Under the pieces are notes generated by a model that did no database searches, was not told the DNA's origin, and was given only the letters and a program-made list of their open reading frames with translations. Of a stretch of DNA of 64,000 bases, positions 16,824 to 26,604 are shown piece after piece. The translations under genes were made by a program, and so were the position numbers. The DNA is from Deinococcus sonorensis KR-87 (lineage in GTDB: Bacteria; Deinococcota; Deinococci; Deinococcales; Deinococcaceae), in contig NZ_CP158296.1 of assembly GCF_040256395.1 (NCBI RefSeq), positions 245,288 through 309,287 on the forward strand. Direction: 5' to 3'. The stretch's first letter is position 1, and each line of letters begins with the position of its first letter.

Positions 16824-18227
16824 ATGAATCTGAACCCTGGATGTTCTCGACCGCCGTCGACCACCGGCTCGACCGGCAACCTCCGGCGGCGCCGATCAAC
16901 CACCCGCCTTCTGACCGTGCTGGCGGGCTTGCTGGTCGCCAGCGCCCATGCCGCTCCGATCAAGGGGTCGGTCCACGTGCCAGGCAAGCAGGATGTGCGC
17001 GGGACCTGGATTACCGTGTGCGACCTCGACGCCCAGGCGCACTGTGTGGAAGGAACGCAGCAATCGCAACAGCTTACCCGCCAGGACGGCAGTTCGGCGT
17101 GGTTCACCGTCGAGGATGGGCCGCCTCAGCCACGCGCTCTGGTGGCCTGGAAAGACGTGAACGGGAACGGCCGGCTCGACCGGGGAGATCTGTACGGGAC
17201 GTACTCCACCGATGGCCTGACGCCTGCCAGGGTCCGGGCACCCTATGACGGAGCCGTCATCTGGATGCGCGAGCAGGACGGCGTGGCCGACCCGTTCCTG
17301 GGCGGTGGCGCCAGCGCGGCACCCAACGTTGAGGCCAGGGCGGCCGCGCTGATCGGGAATCTGGAGACCCAGGCGCGCGGCGACGGCTCGACGACCGGCA
17401 CGGTGATCGTGCCACAGGGGTACGACGTGCGCGGGGTCGTGGTGCTCGCCTGCCGCTTCGGCACCGATGACTGCTACTCGGCTTCGCAGGTGCAGCTCAG
17501 CGGCCGCCATGCCCGCTGGCGCCTGGACGGCCTGGCCGATGAGGGTCATCAGCTCGTCGCCTGGGCGGACCTGAACGGCAACGGCGAGGTGGACGGCCCG
17601 GACCTGATGGGCACCTACCTCAACACGGCCCGCGATAACTTTGGCTTCGTCCGGCCCGGGCTCGGGAACATCACCATTTCACTGACCCCCCTCTCGGACC
17701 TCGCCACGGCAGACAAGCCGCAGCCAAAGAGGCCGCCCGCTCCAGACAACGTCTTTAAAAACACGTCGGTCCGGAACATCGCGGGACGCTGGACAACCCA
17801 GAACCGTGTCACCCGGCTCAGCCAGGGCTTCACGACGGGCACGGTGTTCGGCGGCGCCACCGTCCAGGCGGGCTGGGACTGGACACCCACGCAGGTCCGG
17901 CAGGACGTGGACCTGCTGATCCGCCCGGACGGCACCTTCCGGTCCGTCACCTTCACGCAGGATTTCCAGAGTGAGAGCTGCGCGACCCTGACGACGGTTG
18001 AGCAGGTGGGCACGGTGAGCCTGTCAGGCGCGAACCTCACCTTCAACGTGGCGCGCAGGGCCTTCCGCGAGATTGACACGTGTCAGCCGAGTTTCAATCG
18101 CTGGGGCACGTTGCCGGTCACCCGGGAGGTGCGGCTCGTCGGGCTGCGCGAGGGGCCGGGTGGGGCACCGGAGCTCGTGTTGCGTGCCGGCGGGCCAGCC
18201 GGAGACGTCTTTTTCCGCAGATCCTGA
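16824..18227 (+). CDS. Secreted protein with EF-hand-like loops
   Basis: 467 residues. A basic N-terminus leads into a signal peptide (hydrophobic about 28-42, cleavage after AHA). Two tandem modules of about 150 residues follow; each has DVRGT or DVRGV, a short Cys segment and one acidic loop: DVNGNGRLDRGDL (near 112) and DLNGNGEVDGPDL (near 251). These match the DxNxDGxxDxxD pattern of EF-hand or dockerin-type calcium loops. The C-terminal module (from about 318) matches the C-terminus of the neighbouring lipoprotein at 15697-16599. Calcium binding is inferred from the loops. The gene is divergent from that paralog, and each has its own SARP-type promoter. Confidence 0.8.
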   Translation: MNLNPGCSRPPSTTGSTGNLRRRRSTTRLLTVLAGLLVASAHAAPIKGSVHVPGKQDVRGTWITVCDLDAQAHCVEGTQQSQQLTRQDGSSAWFTVEDGPPQPRALVAWKDVNGNGRLDRGDLYGTYSTDGLTPARVRAPYDGAVIWMREQDGVADPFLGGGASAAPNVEARAAALIGNLETQARGDGSTTGTVIVPQGYDVRGVVVLACRFGTDDCYSASQVQLSGRHARWRLDGLADEGHQLVAWADLNGNGEVDGPDLMGTYLNTARDNFGFVRPGLGNITISLTPLSDLATADKPQPKRPPAPDNVFKNTSVRNIAGRWTTQNRVTRLSQGFTTGTVFGGATVQAGWDWTPTQVRQDVDLLIRPDGTFRSVTFTQDFQSESCATLTTVEQVGTVSLSGANLTFNVARRAFREIDTCQPSFNRWGTLPVTREVRLVGLREGPGGAPELVLRAGGPAGDVFFRRS

Positions 18228-19040
18228 CGCAGACAGAGAACCTCTGATCCATGGTGCTCGATGAATTCCGCCTTCCTGTTGGCCGGAGCGGTACACGGCT
18301 GGCAGTTCGAAAGCCTGCGGCATGGCGCCTCCAACTCTTCTCGCCATCTGCAGGCGTAGATCAGACCCGATAACCACCCACACGTCAGAACCCCACGCTG
18401 AGATGCTCGCCCTGATGCCCATGCAGAACCACGGTGAATGAAGTCAGAGTCTGGCTGGACCGTACCGCATGACGTCCTCCAGGCCATACACATGTTCGTC
18501 CACTTCAGCTGAACGACAGAACCCTGCACTCGACGAGCGTCACCAGCGCTGCTGGCCGACCTGGAAGGGTCGTCATGGTTCCAGGCGTTGGTCAGGCTGA
18601 CCAACAACACGATGCTCACCAGGGTTTCTTCGTCCGGCACCGAACCCCGGGCACTCAGGCACGTGGACCCTTCGGTCAGGGCCAGCACGAAACGCTTGGT
18701 GTCGGTACACACGTACCTCGCGCCAGGTGGCCCCTGTAAAGAGCCGGTCACCTGCCTGGTCCGCCTGTTCCGGAGCGCAGCCATGCCCTGTGAAACAACC
18801 GCCCGTGCGTCGGCGAGTCGGGTCGTACGGTAAATGAACTTGAGTTCGGACTGCTGGAGATCTTTGCCTCCAAACCCTAGGGAGGACAATCCATGCCGCT
18901 CTGCGTCGGGGCCGGAGGACCTGCTGAGGTCGGCTAATCCAGCTCGTAGACTGGCCTGTAGGGTTGAGATCAGGCATCACGGGCGGCTCGAAACGAAATG
19001 GGCGGGCCATGATGCCCGCCCGGCTCTTCCAGCCTGCGCT
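18228..19040. other. Gene-poor region, about 810 bp
   Basis: No gene with a convincing start, ribosome binding site and codon pattern. A minus-strand frame is open from 18889 to 18083, but it runs into the secreted gene and shows no recognisable domain. Base composition is less GC-rich than the flanks, which fits a decayed gene or acquired filler. Confidence 0.5.
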
Positions 19041-19622
19041 TCAGGCTGCGGCCAAAGTGACCTGCCGCTCTTCCCGCTGCGGCGAAGCGACCAGGGCGAG
19101 CCCCAGCAGGAACCAGCCGATGGCGGTGTGCCAGCCGAATTCTGCGATGGGCATATCTTCCAGCCGCGCCATGATCATGTACACCATGCCCACTGGCAGC
19201 GAGATCCCGCAGAACAGCGGTGCCAGGCGGTGCGGCAGCGGGAGGACGCGGGCAACCAACACCGCGACGCTGACCACGAACGTCAGTAGCATGCTCAGCG
19301 GCCAGGCGAGGTCAGATACGACGTACAGCGGGCTCTGCATGTTGACGTGCGCGATGTCGAGGATCTCCTGCAGAACAGCGAACGCGATAGTGATGAGGGG
19401 GGCGGTCACAACAATGCGCCCGAGCAGACCGCGCCCCGTGGCCGACAGCTGTCTCAGGGCCAGCATGGCGCACCACCAGCCGACCGCGAATGCCATGGTG
19501 AGCAGGTTGCCGGTGAGGTCGTTCTCCCCGTTGAGGGTGCGGGCCATGCCGTGGCGGTAGGCGTCGATGAGCAGGGTGGGGGCGCAGAGCATGGTGATAT
19601 ATCCCAGGGTTCGTACATTCAT
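19041..19622 (-). CDS. Multi-pass membrane protein of unknown function
   Basis: 193 residues from the ATG at 19622; AAGGAG lies 6 nt upstream (an ATG at 19628 would leave no spacing). About six hydrophobic segments, including LLTMAFAVGWWCAMLAL, IVVTAPLITIAFAV, LSMLLTFVVSVAVLVA and a C-terminal IGWFLLGLALVA, make it an integral membrane protein. It resembles small uncharacterised membrane proteins of Actinobacteria and Deinococcus, with no assigned role. Its promoter (19665-19697) has the clearest direct repeat of the SARP type in this window. Confidence 0.72.
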   Translation of the reverse strand: MNVRTLGYITMLCAPTLLIDAYRHGMARTLNGENDLTGNLLTMAFAVGWWCAMLALRQLSATGRGLLGRIVVTAPLITIAFAVLQEILDIAHVNMQSPLYVVSDLAWPLSMLLTFVVSVAVLVARVLPLPHRLAPLFCGISLPVGMVYMIMARLEDMPIAEFGWHTAIGWFLLGLALVASPQREERQVTLAAA

Positions 19623-19664
19623 GGTCATCTCCTTACCGCCCACGGTCCGGGCGGGCCTGAAGTC

Positions 19665-19697
19665 ACAGTAGGAAAAGCAGGATGGTCGAAGGATGGC
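19665..19697 (-). promoter_or_regulatory. SARP-type promoter with identical repeats
   Basis: Minus strand: CCATCCT occurs twice, exactly 11 bp apart, then an 8-bp gap and the -10 TACTGT (19670-19665). It serves the membrane protein at 19622. Confidence 0.75.
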
Positions 19698-20140
19698 GCG
19701 TCCACCACTGACGCGGTGTCCTACACTTGACTGGTAACAACGGTTGATGGTCCTTACGATGGCCCCCTTCGAAAAAGATCAGGCTGACCCTGATTCGCAC
19801 CACAAACCCCGGCTTCCGGATGAGCTGGACGAGACGAATCACGGCCACTGTTTCTGGCCATATTCCAGATCTCTCCTTTTAGAAGCCGGGCACCTCACCG
19901 CTCTGGTACCGGACATGCGGGAGAACCAGAAGAGTCCAAAGAACCCGCGTCCTCCTTCCTCGCCGGAAAGGTCTGCCGTTCAGGCATCAGCAAGCGTGCC
20001 TGGACAAGTCCGGCAAACAGCTGGGACTGGCCACTTCTGCCACAGCAATCCCACCGCCTCAGCGTCAAGGAGCGGCATGCGCTCCCGAGGCCGCAGCGCA
20101 CGACGCGCGAGCCCAGCATCGAGGTGCACAATGGCCGTAC
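19698..20140. other. Intergenic region, about 440 bp
   Basis: Contains less GC-rich stretches and several short open frames with no ribosome binding site or recognised product. Nothing supported beyond the promoter at its left edge. Confidence 0.45.
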
Positions 20141-21037
20141 ATGAATCTTCCCCTCGGCTTTATCGGCCTCGGCGTCATGGGCGGGCCCATGGCCCTCAAT
20201 CTGGCCCGCGCCAACGTTCCGCTGGTGGTCTGGAACCGATCGGCACCAAAAGCCGAACCCCTGCGGAGGGCAGGCGCGACGGTGGTGGACACGCCGGAGG
20301 CTGTGTTTCAGGCAGCCCGGGTCGTCATCCTGATGCTGCAACATGCCGGGGCAGTGGACCAGGTGCTTGGCCGGGGCACAGGCTCATTCACCGCAAACGT
20401 CGAAGGTCGGACCATCGTCCACATGGGCACCACCTCGCCCGAATACTCGCGGGGGCTGGAAGCAGAGGTGCGCGCCGCCGGGGGTCGGTACGTCGAGGCG
20501 CCGGTCTCCGGCTCCAGTGTTCCGGCCGAGACAGGTCAACTGGTGGCGATGCTGGCCGGCGAGCCGGAAGCGGTGGCCGAGGTGACCCCGCTGCTCGCTC
20601 CGATGTGTCACGAGACGGTGCCGTGCGGGGCCGTGCCGAACGCCCTGCTGATGAAACTGGCCATCAACCTGTACCTGATCACCACGGTCACGGGCCTGGC
20701 GGAATCGGTGCACTTCGCTCAGCGCCACGGCCTGGACATGGCCCAGTTTGTGTCGGTGCTCGGTGCGGGCCAGCTGTCAAGCCCGGTCGCCCGGGTCAAG
20801 GCGCCCAAGATGGTGCACCGCGACTTTACCGTTCAGGCATCGATCACGGACGTGCTCAACAACAACCGGCTGGTGGCCGAGGCGGCCAGGGCAGCGGGGC
20901 TGGCCTCGCCGCTGCTGGACATCTGTCACACGCTGTACGCGCAGACTGCCGCGCTGGGGCATGGCCACGAGGATATGGCGGCGGTGCTCCAGGCCATCGA
21001 GGCCCGTACGGACGCCGGGCCAGCTGACCCAATCTGA
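20141..21037 (+). CDS. NAD(P)-dependent beta-hydroxyacid dehydrogenase
   Basis: 298 residues of the 3-hydroxyisobutyrate dehydrogenase / 6-phosphogluconate dehydrogenase-like family. The N-terminal Rossmann domain starts with [13 protein letters not shown] (residues 6-18). The substrate-binding segment [17 protein letters not shown] and the catalytic lysine in [11 protein letters not shown] follow. The C-terminal helical domain ends with [10 protein letters not shown], typical of this family. It oxidises a short-chain beta-hydroxyacid or reduces the semialdehyde; the exact substrate cannot be told from sequence. The next gene's promoter starts right after its stop codon. Confidence 0.88.
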   Translation: MNLPLGFIGLGVMGGPMALNLARANVPLVVWNRSAPKAEPLRRAGATVVDTPEAVFQAARVVILMLQHAGAVDQVLGRGTGSFTANVEGRTIVHMGTTSPEYSRGLEAEVRAAGGRYVEAPVSGSSVPAETGQLVAMLAGEPEAVAEVTPLLAPMCHETVPCGAVPNALLMKLAINLYLITTVTGLAESVHFAQRHGLDMAQFVSVLGAGQLSSPVARVKAPKMVHRDFTVQASITDVLNNNRLVAEAARAAGLASPLLDICHTLYAQTAALGHGHEDMAAVLQAIEARTDAGPADPI

Positions 21038-21070
21038 ATCATCCTGGCATCATGGCGGGGGTGTCACCAT
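21038..21070 (+). promoter_or_regulatory. Possible SARP-type promoter, weak -10
   Basis: Heptamers TCATCCT and TCATGGC 11 bp apart, an 8-bp gap, then CACCAT (21065-21070) where the -10 should be, 6 nt before the ATG at 21077. The repeats fit the pattern well; the -10 is poor. Confidence 0.45.
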
Positions 21071-21076
21071 CCAGGC

Positions 21077-22543
21077 ATGAGACGCTCTGCCCTGTTCTGG
21101 CCGTGGTTATGGTGGCCCGCCGCCCTCCTCATGTTCACGGTGCTGCAGGCGGGCGCGGGGGCGCGAACGGTGCAGACCTGCGGCCTGTATCAGTTCGTCA
21201 CCGATCAGCTCACCGATACGGATGGCTATCACACCGAGCGTCTGGAGGTCCGCGACCGGTCCCGGGTGGTGGCGACCTGGAACGACGCCTACACCGACGT
21301 CCGCTGGTGCCGCGACGTCACCGCAGACGGCGTGCCCGAGGCGATGGTATCCATCGCCTCAGGCGGCGCGCACTGCTGCACCACCTTCAAGGTGTACAGC
21401 CTGACCCGCCCTCTTCGTCAGGTGTTGAGCGTTGACGCCGGCAACGTAGACGACATCATCCCCCGTCAGCTCGATGGGACAGGCCCGCTGGAGCTGCTGA
21501 GCTGGGACGACCGTTTCGCCTACGCCTACGGCATGAGCTACGCGGAAAGTCCCTTTCTGCCGGTGGTCTACGCGTACCAGGGGGGCCGGTACGTGCTGGC
21601 CACCCGCCGCTACCCCGGCATCCTCCGCGACGCCGGAACGCTGAAGGCCCCGCCTGGCACCACCACCGACCTGCTGCTGGCGGTGTCGTCCCGCCTGCTG
21701 CTGGGCCAGGACCCGGAAGCGGTGCTGCGACAGGCGCCGGCGAGACTGGCCGAGTGGATGCGCTCGTACCTGCCGGACCTGCGCCAGGACCTGGGTGGCT
21801 TTGGCGCCGACGACTGGCCGGCCCGGGCTGGGGTGGCTCGCGATCAGCAACTGGGGGGTGGCCGGGGTGGAGCCTTTACCGCTGCCGGTCGGCGTGAGTA
21901 TGTCGCAGTGGTGCGGGACGGCCAGATGGCCCGGCTCCGTCTCTTTTCCGTGCAGGGCGAGCGGGTGGTCATGTCGCCCCCGCTGGCCTCCGCGCCGTTC
22001 AGCTGGACGCCGGAGACCGGGCCCGTATGGCAGCCGGCCTTCACGGTCGCGCGCTCCGACGGACACGAGGATCTGGTGATGCAGGACCTGAGGGGCGTTG
22101 GGCTCCGCTTCAGCGCGTATCGCCTGAAGCCGGACAGCGCGACCCGCCTGCAGGACGATCCGCTGACGGCGGCCCTGGGCTGCCTGGGAGATTTTGCGTC
22201 GCTGGCCCGGACCACCCGGACGCAGGCCAACACCTTCCTTCCGGAGAAGCAACGGGCCGAAGCCCGGTCCGCCTTGCCGTCTCTGCTGGCCCAGACGGAA
22301 AGGTGGACACCCCTCTTTGCGAAGCCCATCGCGGTTCGGCAGCTGCAGGACTTCCACGTTCACACCCTGACGGTGACGCGCCAGTCTTCGGCTGAGGTGA
22401 TCCTCCGGGCCACGCTGGACCTCAATTTCGACGAGGGTTCCCCGAAGCGCGAGGCCTTCACGCTCACCGTGCGGCGGCAGGAGGGCCGCTGGCAGGTGAA
22501 GGCACTGACCCAGCAGCCGCTGATCGCGTCCCTGACGTTCTGA
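21077..22543 (+). CDS. Exported protein of unknown function
   Basis: 488 residues. The N-terminus (WPWLWWPAALLMFTVLQAGAGA) is a signal peptide or signal anchor. The mature part holds RDVTADGVPEAMVSIASGG followed by AHCCTTF, a DxDGxPE plus Cys-Cys arrangement found in extracellular beta-propeller-like proteins that describe D-rich repeats. A second half (from about 290) is strand-rich and ends without membrane segments. No enzyme motif was recognised. The start lies 6 nt after a possible -10, consistent with a leaderless mRNA. Confidence 0.7.
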   Translation: MRRSALFWPWLWWPAALLMFTVLQAGAGARTVQTCGLYQFVTDQLTDTDGYHTERLEVRDRSRVVATWNDAYTDVRWCRDVTADGVPEAMVSIASGGAHCCTTFKVYSLTRPLRQVLSVDAGNVDDIIPRQLDGTGPLELLSWDDRFAYAYGMSYAESPFLPVVYAYQGGRYVLATRRYPGILRDAGTLKAPPGTTTDLLLAVSSRLLLGQDPEAVLRQAPARLAEWMRSYLPDLRQDLGGFGADDWPARAGVARDQQLGGGRGGAFTAAGRREYVAVVRDGQMARLRLFSVQGERVVMSPPLASAPFSWTPETGPVWQPAFTVARSDGHEDLVMQDLRGVGLRFSAYRLKPDSATRLQDDPLTAALGCLGDFASLARTTRTQANTFLPEKQRAEARSALPSLLAQTERWTPLFAKPIAVRQLQDFHVHTLTVTRQSSAEVILRATLDLNFDEGSPKREAFTLTVRRQEGRWQVKALTQQPLIASLTF

Positions 22544-22778
22544 GACACGTCCAGAGAGGAGCTGACCCTGAGGCTCTGACGGCACCAGCATGTGAGGGTG
22601 GCGCGGATGCACAATGGATGAAGCCAAAGGGAAGTGGGGCCGCGACCGGTGAGTCTGCCGGGCCCCTCCAGCGGCGTTCACCGAGAGCGCCTCCTTCCGT
22701 AAGCGCCGCATCAGGATGAGAGGTCCGTCCCTTCACGCTGTGTTCCATCAGGTGCCGACTCACCATAAGGAGCTGCTC

Positions 22779-23597
22779 ATGTCCAGTCCGATCTTCGCCG
22801 GCTCGATTCCGCAGATCTACGGTCAATACCTGGTGCCGATGCTCTTCGCGCCGTACGCTGCCGATCTGGCAGCGCGCGTGGCGGACCGGCATCCGGAACG
22901 GGTGCTGGAGCTGGCAGCTGGGACCGGGGCGCTGACCCGTTCGCTGGCCGAACGGCTGAGTCCATCCGCGTCACTGGTGGCCACCGACATCAGTCCGCCG
23001 ATGCTGGACCTGGGCAGGCAGCAGGGCACCGCCCGCCCGGTGGAGTGGCGTCCGGCCGATGCGATGGCACTGCCGTTTCCAGACAGCACGTTCGATGTGG
23101 TGGTCTGCCAGTTCGGCGTGATGTTTTTTCCAGATCGGGCCGGGGCTTTTGCAGAGGTTCGGCGTGTCCTGAAGCCGGGCGGTCAGCTGATCTTCAACGT
23201 CTGGGACCGCATGGATCAGAATGACTTTGCGGCCACGGTGGACCTGGCCGTCCGTGCCTGCTTCCCCGATGATCCGCCCACGTTCGTGGAGCGCCTGCCT
23301 CACGGCTACCATGACCTGTCGGTGATCAGGCAGGACCTTGCGCAGGGCGGCTTCACGCAGTCTGCGGAGGTCACCACTGTCCAGTTCCGCAGCAGCGCCG
23401 CATCCGCAGAGGTGGTGGCCGTGGGCTTCTGCCACGGCACGCCGCTCCGAACGGAAATCGAACGGCGTGACCCGGCGGGTCTGGCCCGGGTGACCGAGGC
23501 CGCGCGGCGGGCCGTGGAGGATCGGTTTGGCAGCAGTGCAGTGGAGGGAACCATGCAGGCGCACATCGTCACGGTCGAACGGGAGGGAACAGCCTGA
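22779..23597 (+). CDS. Class I SAM-dependent methyltransferase (UbiE-type)
   Basis: 272 residues. The ATG at 22779 is chosen because AAGGAG lies 7-8 nt upstream. The Rossmann-like fold shows motif I VLELAAGTGALT (about 43-54), motif II ATDISPPML and the acidic-hydrophobic motif FDVVVCQFGVMFF, followed by VLKPGGQLIFNVWD, the usual strand-turn of UbiE/COQ5-like enzymes. It should transfer a methyl group from SAM to a small molecule; the substrate is not identifiable. No partner genes are adjacent. Confidence 0.85.
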   Translation: MSSPIFAGSIPQIYGQYLVPMLFAPYAADLAARVADRHPERVLELAAGTGALTRSLAERLSPSASLVATDISPPMLDLGRQQGTARPVEWRPADAMALPFPDSTFDVVVCQFGVMFFPDRAGAFAEVRRVLKPGGQLIFNVWDRMDQNDFAATVDLAVRACFPDDPPTFVERLPHGYHDLSVIRQDLAQGGFTQSAEVTTVQFRSSAASAEVVAVGFCHGTPLRTEIERRDPAGLARVTEAARRAVEDRFGSSAVEGTMQAHIVTVEREGTA

Positions 23598-24022
23598 GGC
23601 CCTGCCCTGCGCAGGGACTACGCTCCGGAAGGTCATCCGGACAGGAACCGGATCTTCAGGACCCTCTTGAGCACCGGTCAGTCCAGCTCTCCACAGCGGT
23701 TGTGCCCTTACCCGCCTGAACGCTGGCCGCAGCTGGAGATATGGCACCCGTCGAGCCAACGCAACGAATGTCAGGGGCGCCATGCCCCCGACATTCAAAC
23801 CAACGAAACCGTGACCCGCATCCGGATCACGGCCTGGTTTCGCTACTTCAGGCGGAAAGGCTCCACTGCGGACGACGGGCACACGTCTCCGGCCCGCCGT
23901 CCGCGATTCGGAGCACGGCACCGCCCTCGCCCGGGGCCTGGCGGAGGAGCCTGCCGCTTTTTCATGGCTCGTTTTCCCCTTCTTCCTTCGCCCTGCGGAA
24001 CCTCCCGACGGAACCCAGTACG
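23598..24022. other. Intergenic region with one hairpin
   Basis: 425 bp between the methyltransferase and a gene remnant. The only structure seen is an imperfect hairpin with arms 23766-23778 and 23784-23796 (12 of 13 bases pair). No gene recognised. Confidence 0.5.
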
Positions 24023-24475
24023 TCAGTGGCGTTCGGCGTCGGTCGCGGTGGTGGAGGAGGTCAGTCGCGTCACGCTCGTCAGCATCAGCATGTCGTCGTG
24101 CACGCTGACGCCACCTGCGGCCCGACCCGCCTGGGTCACCTGTCCGCTGAAGTTCCTGGCGATCAGGGTCTGTCTGGTGGCGCTCGGGAAGACGAAGGTA
24201 CCGGTATCTGGCGCCACACAGAAGAACAGCACTTCCTGGGCAGGGTCCGGGTGGCCGTTGGAGCCACCGATCAGCACCACATTGTTGGCAGCGTTGGTGG
24301 CGTTGGTCCAGCTGAAGGTGGTGTCGGCCGTCACCTCAAGGTCGGCGGGCTTCGTCAGCTGAAAGGCCGCAGCCGTGGGCAGCGTGAGGCTCATCTTGCC
24401 CACCCCGTTGAACCCTCGGCAGAAGACATGGCTGCGGGATGGCGCTCCCGACCTGACCACCCCGGGCACGCCCAT
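24023..24475 (-). pseudogene. Remnant of an exported beta-rich protein
   Basis: The last ~125 residues read as a well-formed extracellular domain (MSLTLPTAAAFQLTKPADL, then TFSWTNATNAANNVVLIGG and HDDMLMLTSVTRL). There is no signal peptide, no ribosome binding site and no good start; the frame upstream (RSHVFCRGFNGVGK) seems to continue the same protein but then degenerates into the promoter region of the divergent lipoprotein gene. I read it as a 5'-truncated copy. It could still be translated from ATG 24394 or 24475. Confidence 0.45.
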
Positions 24476-24522
24476 GTGCTCAGCACGTGCAGACCTCGCT
24501 TTGACGAAGGCGCACACCCCCT

Positions 24523-24555
24523 GCCATTGCTCAGCCATCGGCCTCTGGCTACGGT
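24523..24555 (+). promoter_or_regulatory. SARP-type promoter
   Basis: Heptamers CCATTGC and CCATCGG 11 bp apart, an 8-bp gap, then the -10 TACGGT (24550-24555). It serves the lipoprotein at 24582. Confidence 0.7.
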
Positions 24556-24581
24556 GACCCCGGATCAAGGAGGCAAGATTC

Positions 24582-25973
24582 ATGAAACAAGCAACCACTC
24601 TGAAAAGCGCCCTGGGACTGCTGGTCCTGACCATCTCGCTGGCGAGTTGCGGCGGCACCCCCAGGACCACTCCCGACCCCGGCCAGACGGCCGGCACCCC
24701 GACCGGACCCGCCACCACTGCCGTGGTCGGGCCGAGCGGCGGCACGCTCACCTCCTCCGACGGCAAGGTGCGCCTAACGGTGCCGGCCGGGGCCCTGAGC
24801 GCCGACACCACCCTCTCGGTGCAGCCGATTACGGTGACGGCTCCACACGGGAAGGTGGCCTATCGCCTGTCGCCAGCCACCGTCACGTTTGCCAAACCGG
24901 CCGAACTGACCCTGACGAGCGCGGCGGCCCAGCCACTCTCTACAGCGGGCCCGACCGCTGAGAACCGGTCGGTCGGCTCGCTGATCGCACAGCAGGATCA
25001 GGCCGGGCGCTGGCAGGCCAACATGGGCACCGTTCAGGACGCCGCCACCCACAGCCTCAAGACCACCCTGCGCGGCTTCGGGGACTTCGCGTGGGCGGAC
25101 GCCATCCAGCTGTCCCCGGAGTCGGCAACCGTCCAGACCGGCGGCAGCGTCGCCCTGGTGGTCAAGACCTGCGTGAACGACCTGCCCATTGACCCGAACG
25201 GCAGCCTGGACCAGATGCTCGCGCCGCTCCGGGACACCTGCGCCCCCTCGAAGCTCAATCCGCTCGCCAGCGGCTGGGCGGTGAACGGCGTGCCGGGCGG
25301 CACGTACGGGACGGGCGTCGTCAAGAAGCTTGACGGCACCGAGGCCCGCGCGCAGTTTCTCGCGCCGCTCTCGGTACCCGCCCCGAACCCCGTCGCGGTC
25401 TCGGTCAACTGGGGCAAGGGGTCCAGCGCGCTGACCCTGGTGTCCAGCATCACCGTCAAGGACGAGGAGCAGCCGTCCTGCACGCAGCAGAATGCGCCGG
25501 ACCGCTGGACTGGGACCACCACGGCCAGCATGGTCGTGAACGGCCTGCACGAGACGATGAAGGCCAACGTGAGCTTTCAGCGGGATGACGTGGACCCGGC
25601 CACCCCGGACCTGTGCGACTACCATGTCGAGAACGGCACGGTGACCTGGAGCCTTTCCGACACGGTGGGCGACTGTACCTACTCGGCCGGTCCGCTCACC
25701 CTGCCGATCGGAGCGCAGGACGGCCGGTTGCAGATCGACACCGGCACCACCCCCGCCAGCTACAGCGGCTCAGGTGGCACGTCCGGCAGCGCCACCGTCA
25801 AGGTCACGTGCCCTGACCAGTCCGTCTCGTACCAGACTGTGGTGGGCATTGGCGGCTGGCTGACCATTCCGGCCGATCGCACCTGGACCGTCTCGGCGGA
25901 CGGCAAGAGCTTCTCGGGCGAATACTCTCAGGCCGAGAACCGTTGGACCTGGGCCTTCACCCGGGTGAAATAA
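24582..25973 (+). CDS. Lipoprotein with ZU5-like beta domain
   Basis: 463 residues. The signal peptide ends in lipobox LASC (Cys near 23), so the protein is probably anchored outside the membrane. A Pro/Thr/Gly-rich linker leads to the ZU5-like module (GPSGGTLTSSDGKVRL, VPAGALSADTTL, YRLSPATVTF). A middle region (GWAVNGVPGGTYGTG) and a C-terminal strand-rich part end in WTWAFTRVK. It belongs with the lipoproteins at 5752 and 35837, which share the order of modules but diverge in the last 150 residues. AAGGAGG lies 8 nt before the ATG and the SARP-type promoter 26 bp upstream. Confidence 0.8.
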   Translation: MKQATTLKSALGLLVLTISLASCGGTPRTTPDPGQTAGTPTGPATTAVVGPSGGTLTSSDGKVRLTVPAGALSADTTLSVQPITVTAPHGKVAYRLSPATVTFAKPAELTLTSAAAQPLSTAGPTAENRSVGSLIAQQDQAGRWQANMGTVQDAATHSLKTTLRGFGDFAWADAIQLSPESATVQTGGSVALVVKTCVNDLPIDPNGSLDQMLAPLRDTCAPSKLNPLASGWAVNGVPGGTYGTGVVKKLDGTEARAQFLAPLSVPAPNPVAVSVNWGKGSSALTLVSSITVKDEEQPSCTQQNAPDRWTGTTTASMVVNGLHETMKANVSFQRDDVDPATPDLCDYHVENGTVTWSLSDTVGDCTYSAGPLTLPIGAQDGRLQIDTGTTPASYSGSGGTSGSATVKVTCPDQSVSYQTVVGIGGWLTIPADRTWTVSADGKSFSGEYSQAENRWTWAFTRVK

Positions 25974-26031
25974 GCCAACTTGAGGCGGGGACCACTCCGG
26001 AACCGCCCTGCCCGTCATTCCTCATGGTTGC

Positions 26032-26604
26032 TCAGTACGGGCGCTGCTGCTCCGGCGGACCCACCGTGAAGTCCGAGAACCGAACCTCGAAGCCTTCGCG
26101 TTGCGGGCTGCAGGCGTACACGCCGACCACCGCCGGAAGATCCGGCGGGTAGTAGGCGAGCCGGAGCAGCGTCCAGTCGCCGCCGGGGACCCGGGCGTGA
26201 ACGCGAACCGCGTCGCCCACCCGCGTGACCTTCAGATCCACACGCTCCGGCATCCCGATCGGCCGGACGTTCCAATCGCTGTAGTCGCGCGTCACGACGG
26301 CGCTGAGCTGCTGCTCGTTCACGAACTCCACGCCCGTTTTGACCCAGCATTCCGGGCTGCTGCGCAGCATCAACCCTGCCTGGTCATACAGGGCCTGGTA
26401 GTTCCCCTCGACGCACACCTGCGCCGTGAATTCCCCGAGCGGCGCGGTATGCAGGACGTGGCCACTGTCACGGACAAAACCGTAGTACGTGGCCCGCCAG
26501 AAATCCGTCTCTCTCGCGGTCCTCACCTGCAAGACGTCGTCCTGGACCCGCCAGGTCGGCTCATTGAACCACTGAAGTTCACTCCACGAAGCTGTCTGCG
26601 GCAT
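26032..26604 (-). CDS. DUF1349-like concanavalin-fold protein
   Basis: 190 residues from the ATG at 26604 (AAGGAG 6 nt upstream). The sequence WFNEPTWRVQDDVLQVRT near the start and YDQAGLMLRSSPECWVKTG in the middle are hallmarks of DUF1349 (YesU-like) proteins, which have a concanavalin-like beta-sandwich. No signal peptide, so it is probably cytoplasmic. A carbohydrate-binding role is often suggested for the fold, but nothing in the context supports a specific ligand. It is convergent with the lipoprotein at 24582. Confidence 0.8.
   Translation of the reverse strand: MPQTASWSELQWFNEPTWRVQDDVLQVRTARETDFWRATYYGFVRDSGHVLHTAPLGEFTAQVCVEGNYQALYDQAGLMLRSSPECWVKTGVEFVNEQQLSAVVTRDYSDWNVRPIGMPERVDLKVTRVGDAVRVHARVPGGDWTLLRLAYYPPDLPAVVGVYACSPQREGFEVRFSDFTVGPPEQQRPY

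Noticed and set aside
18083..18889. 268-codon minus-strand frame
   Set aside because: Overlaps the end of a convincing secreted gene, has no ribosome binding site and no recognisable domain.
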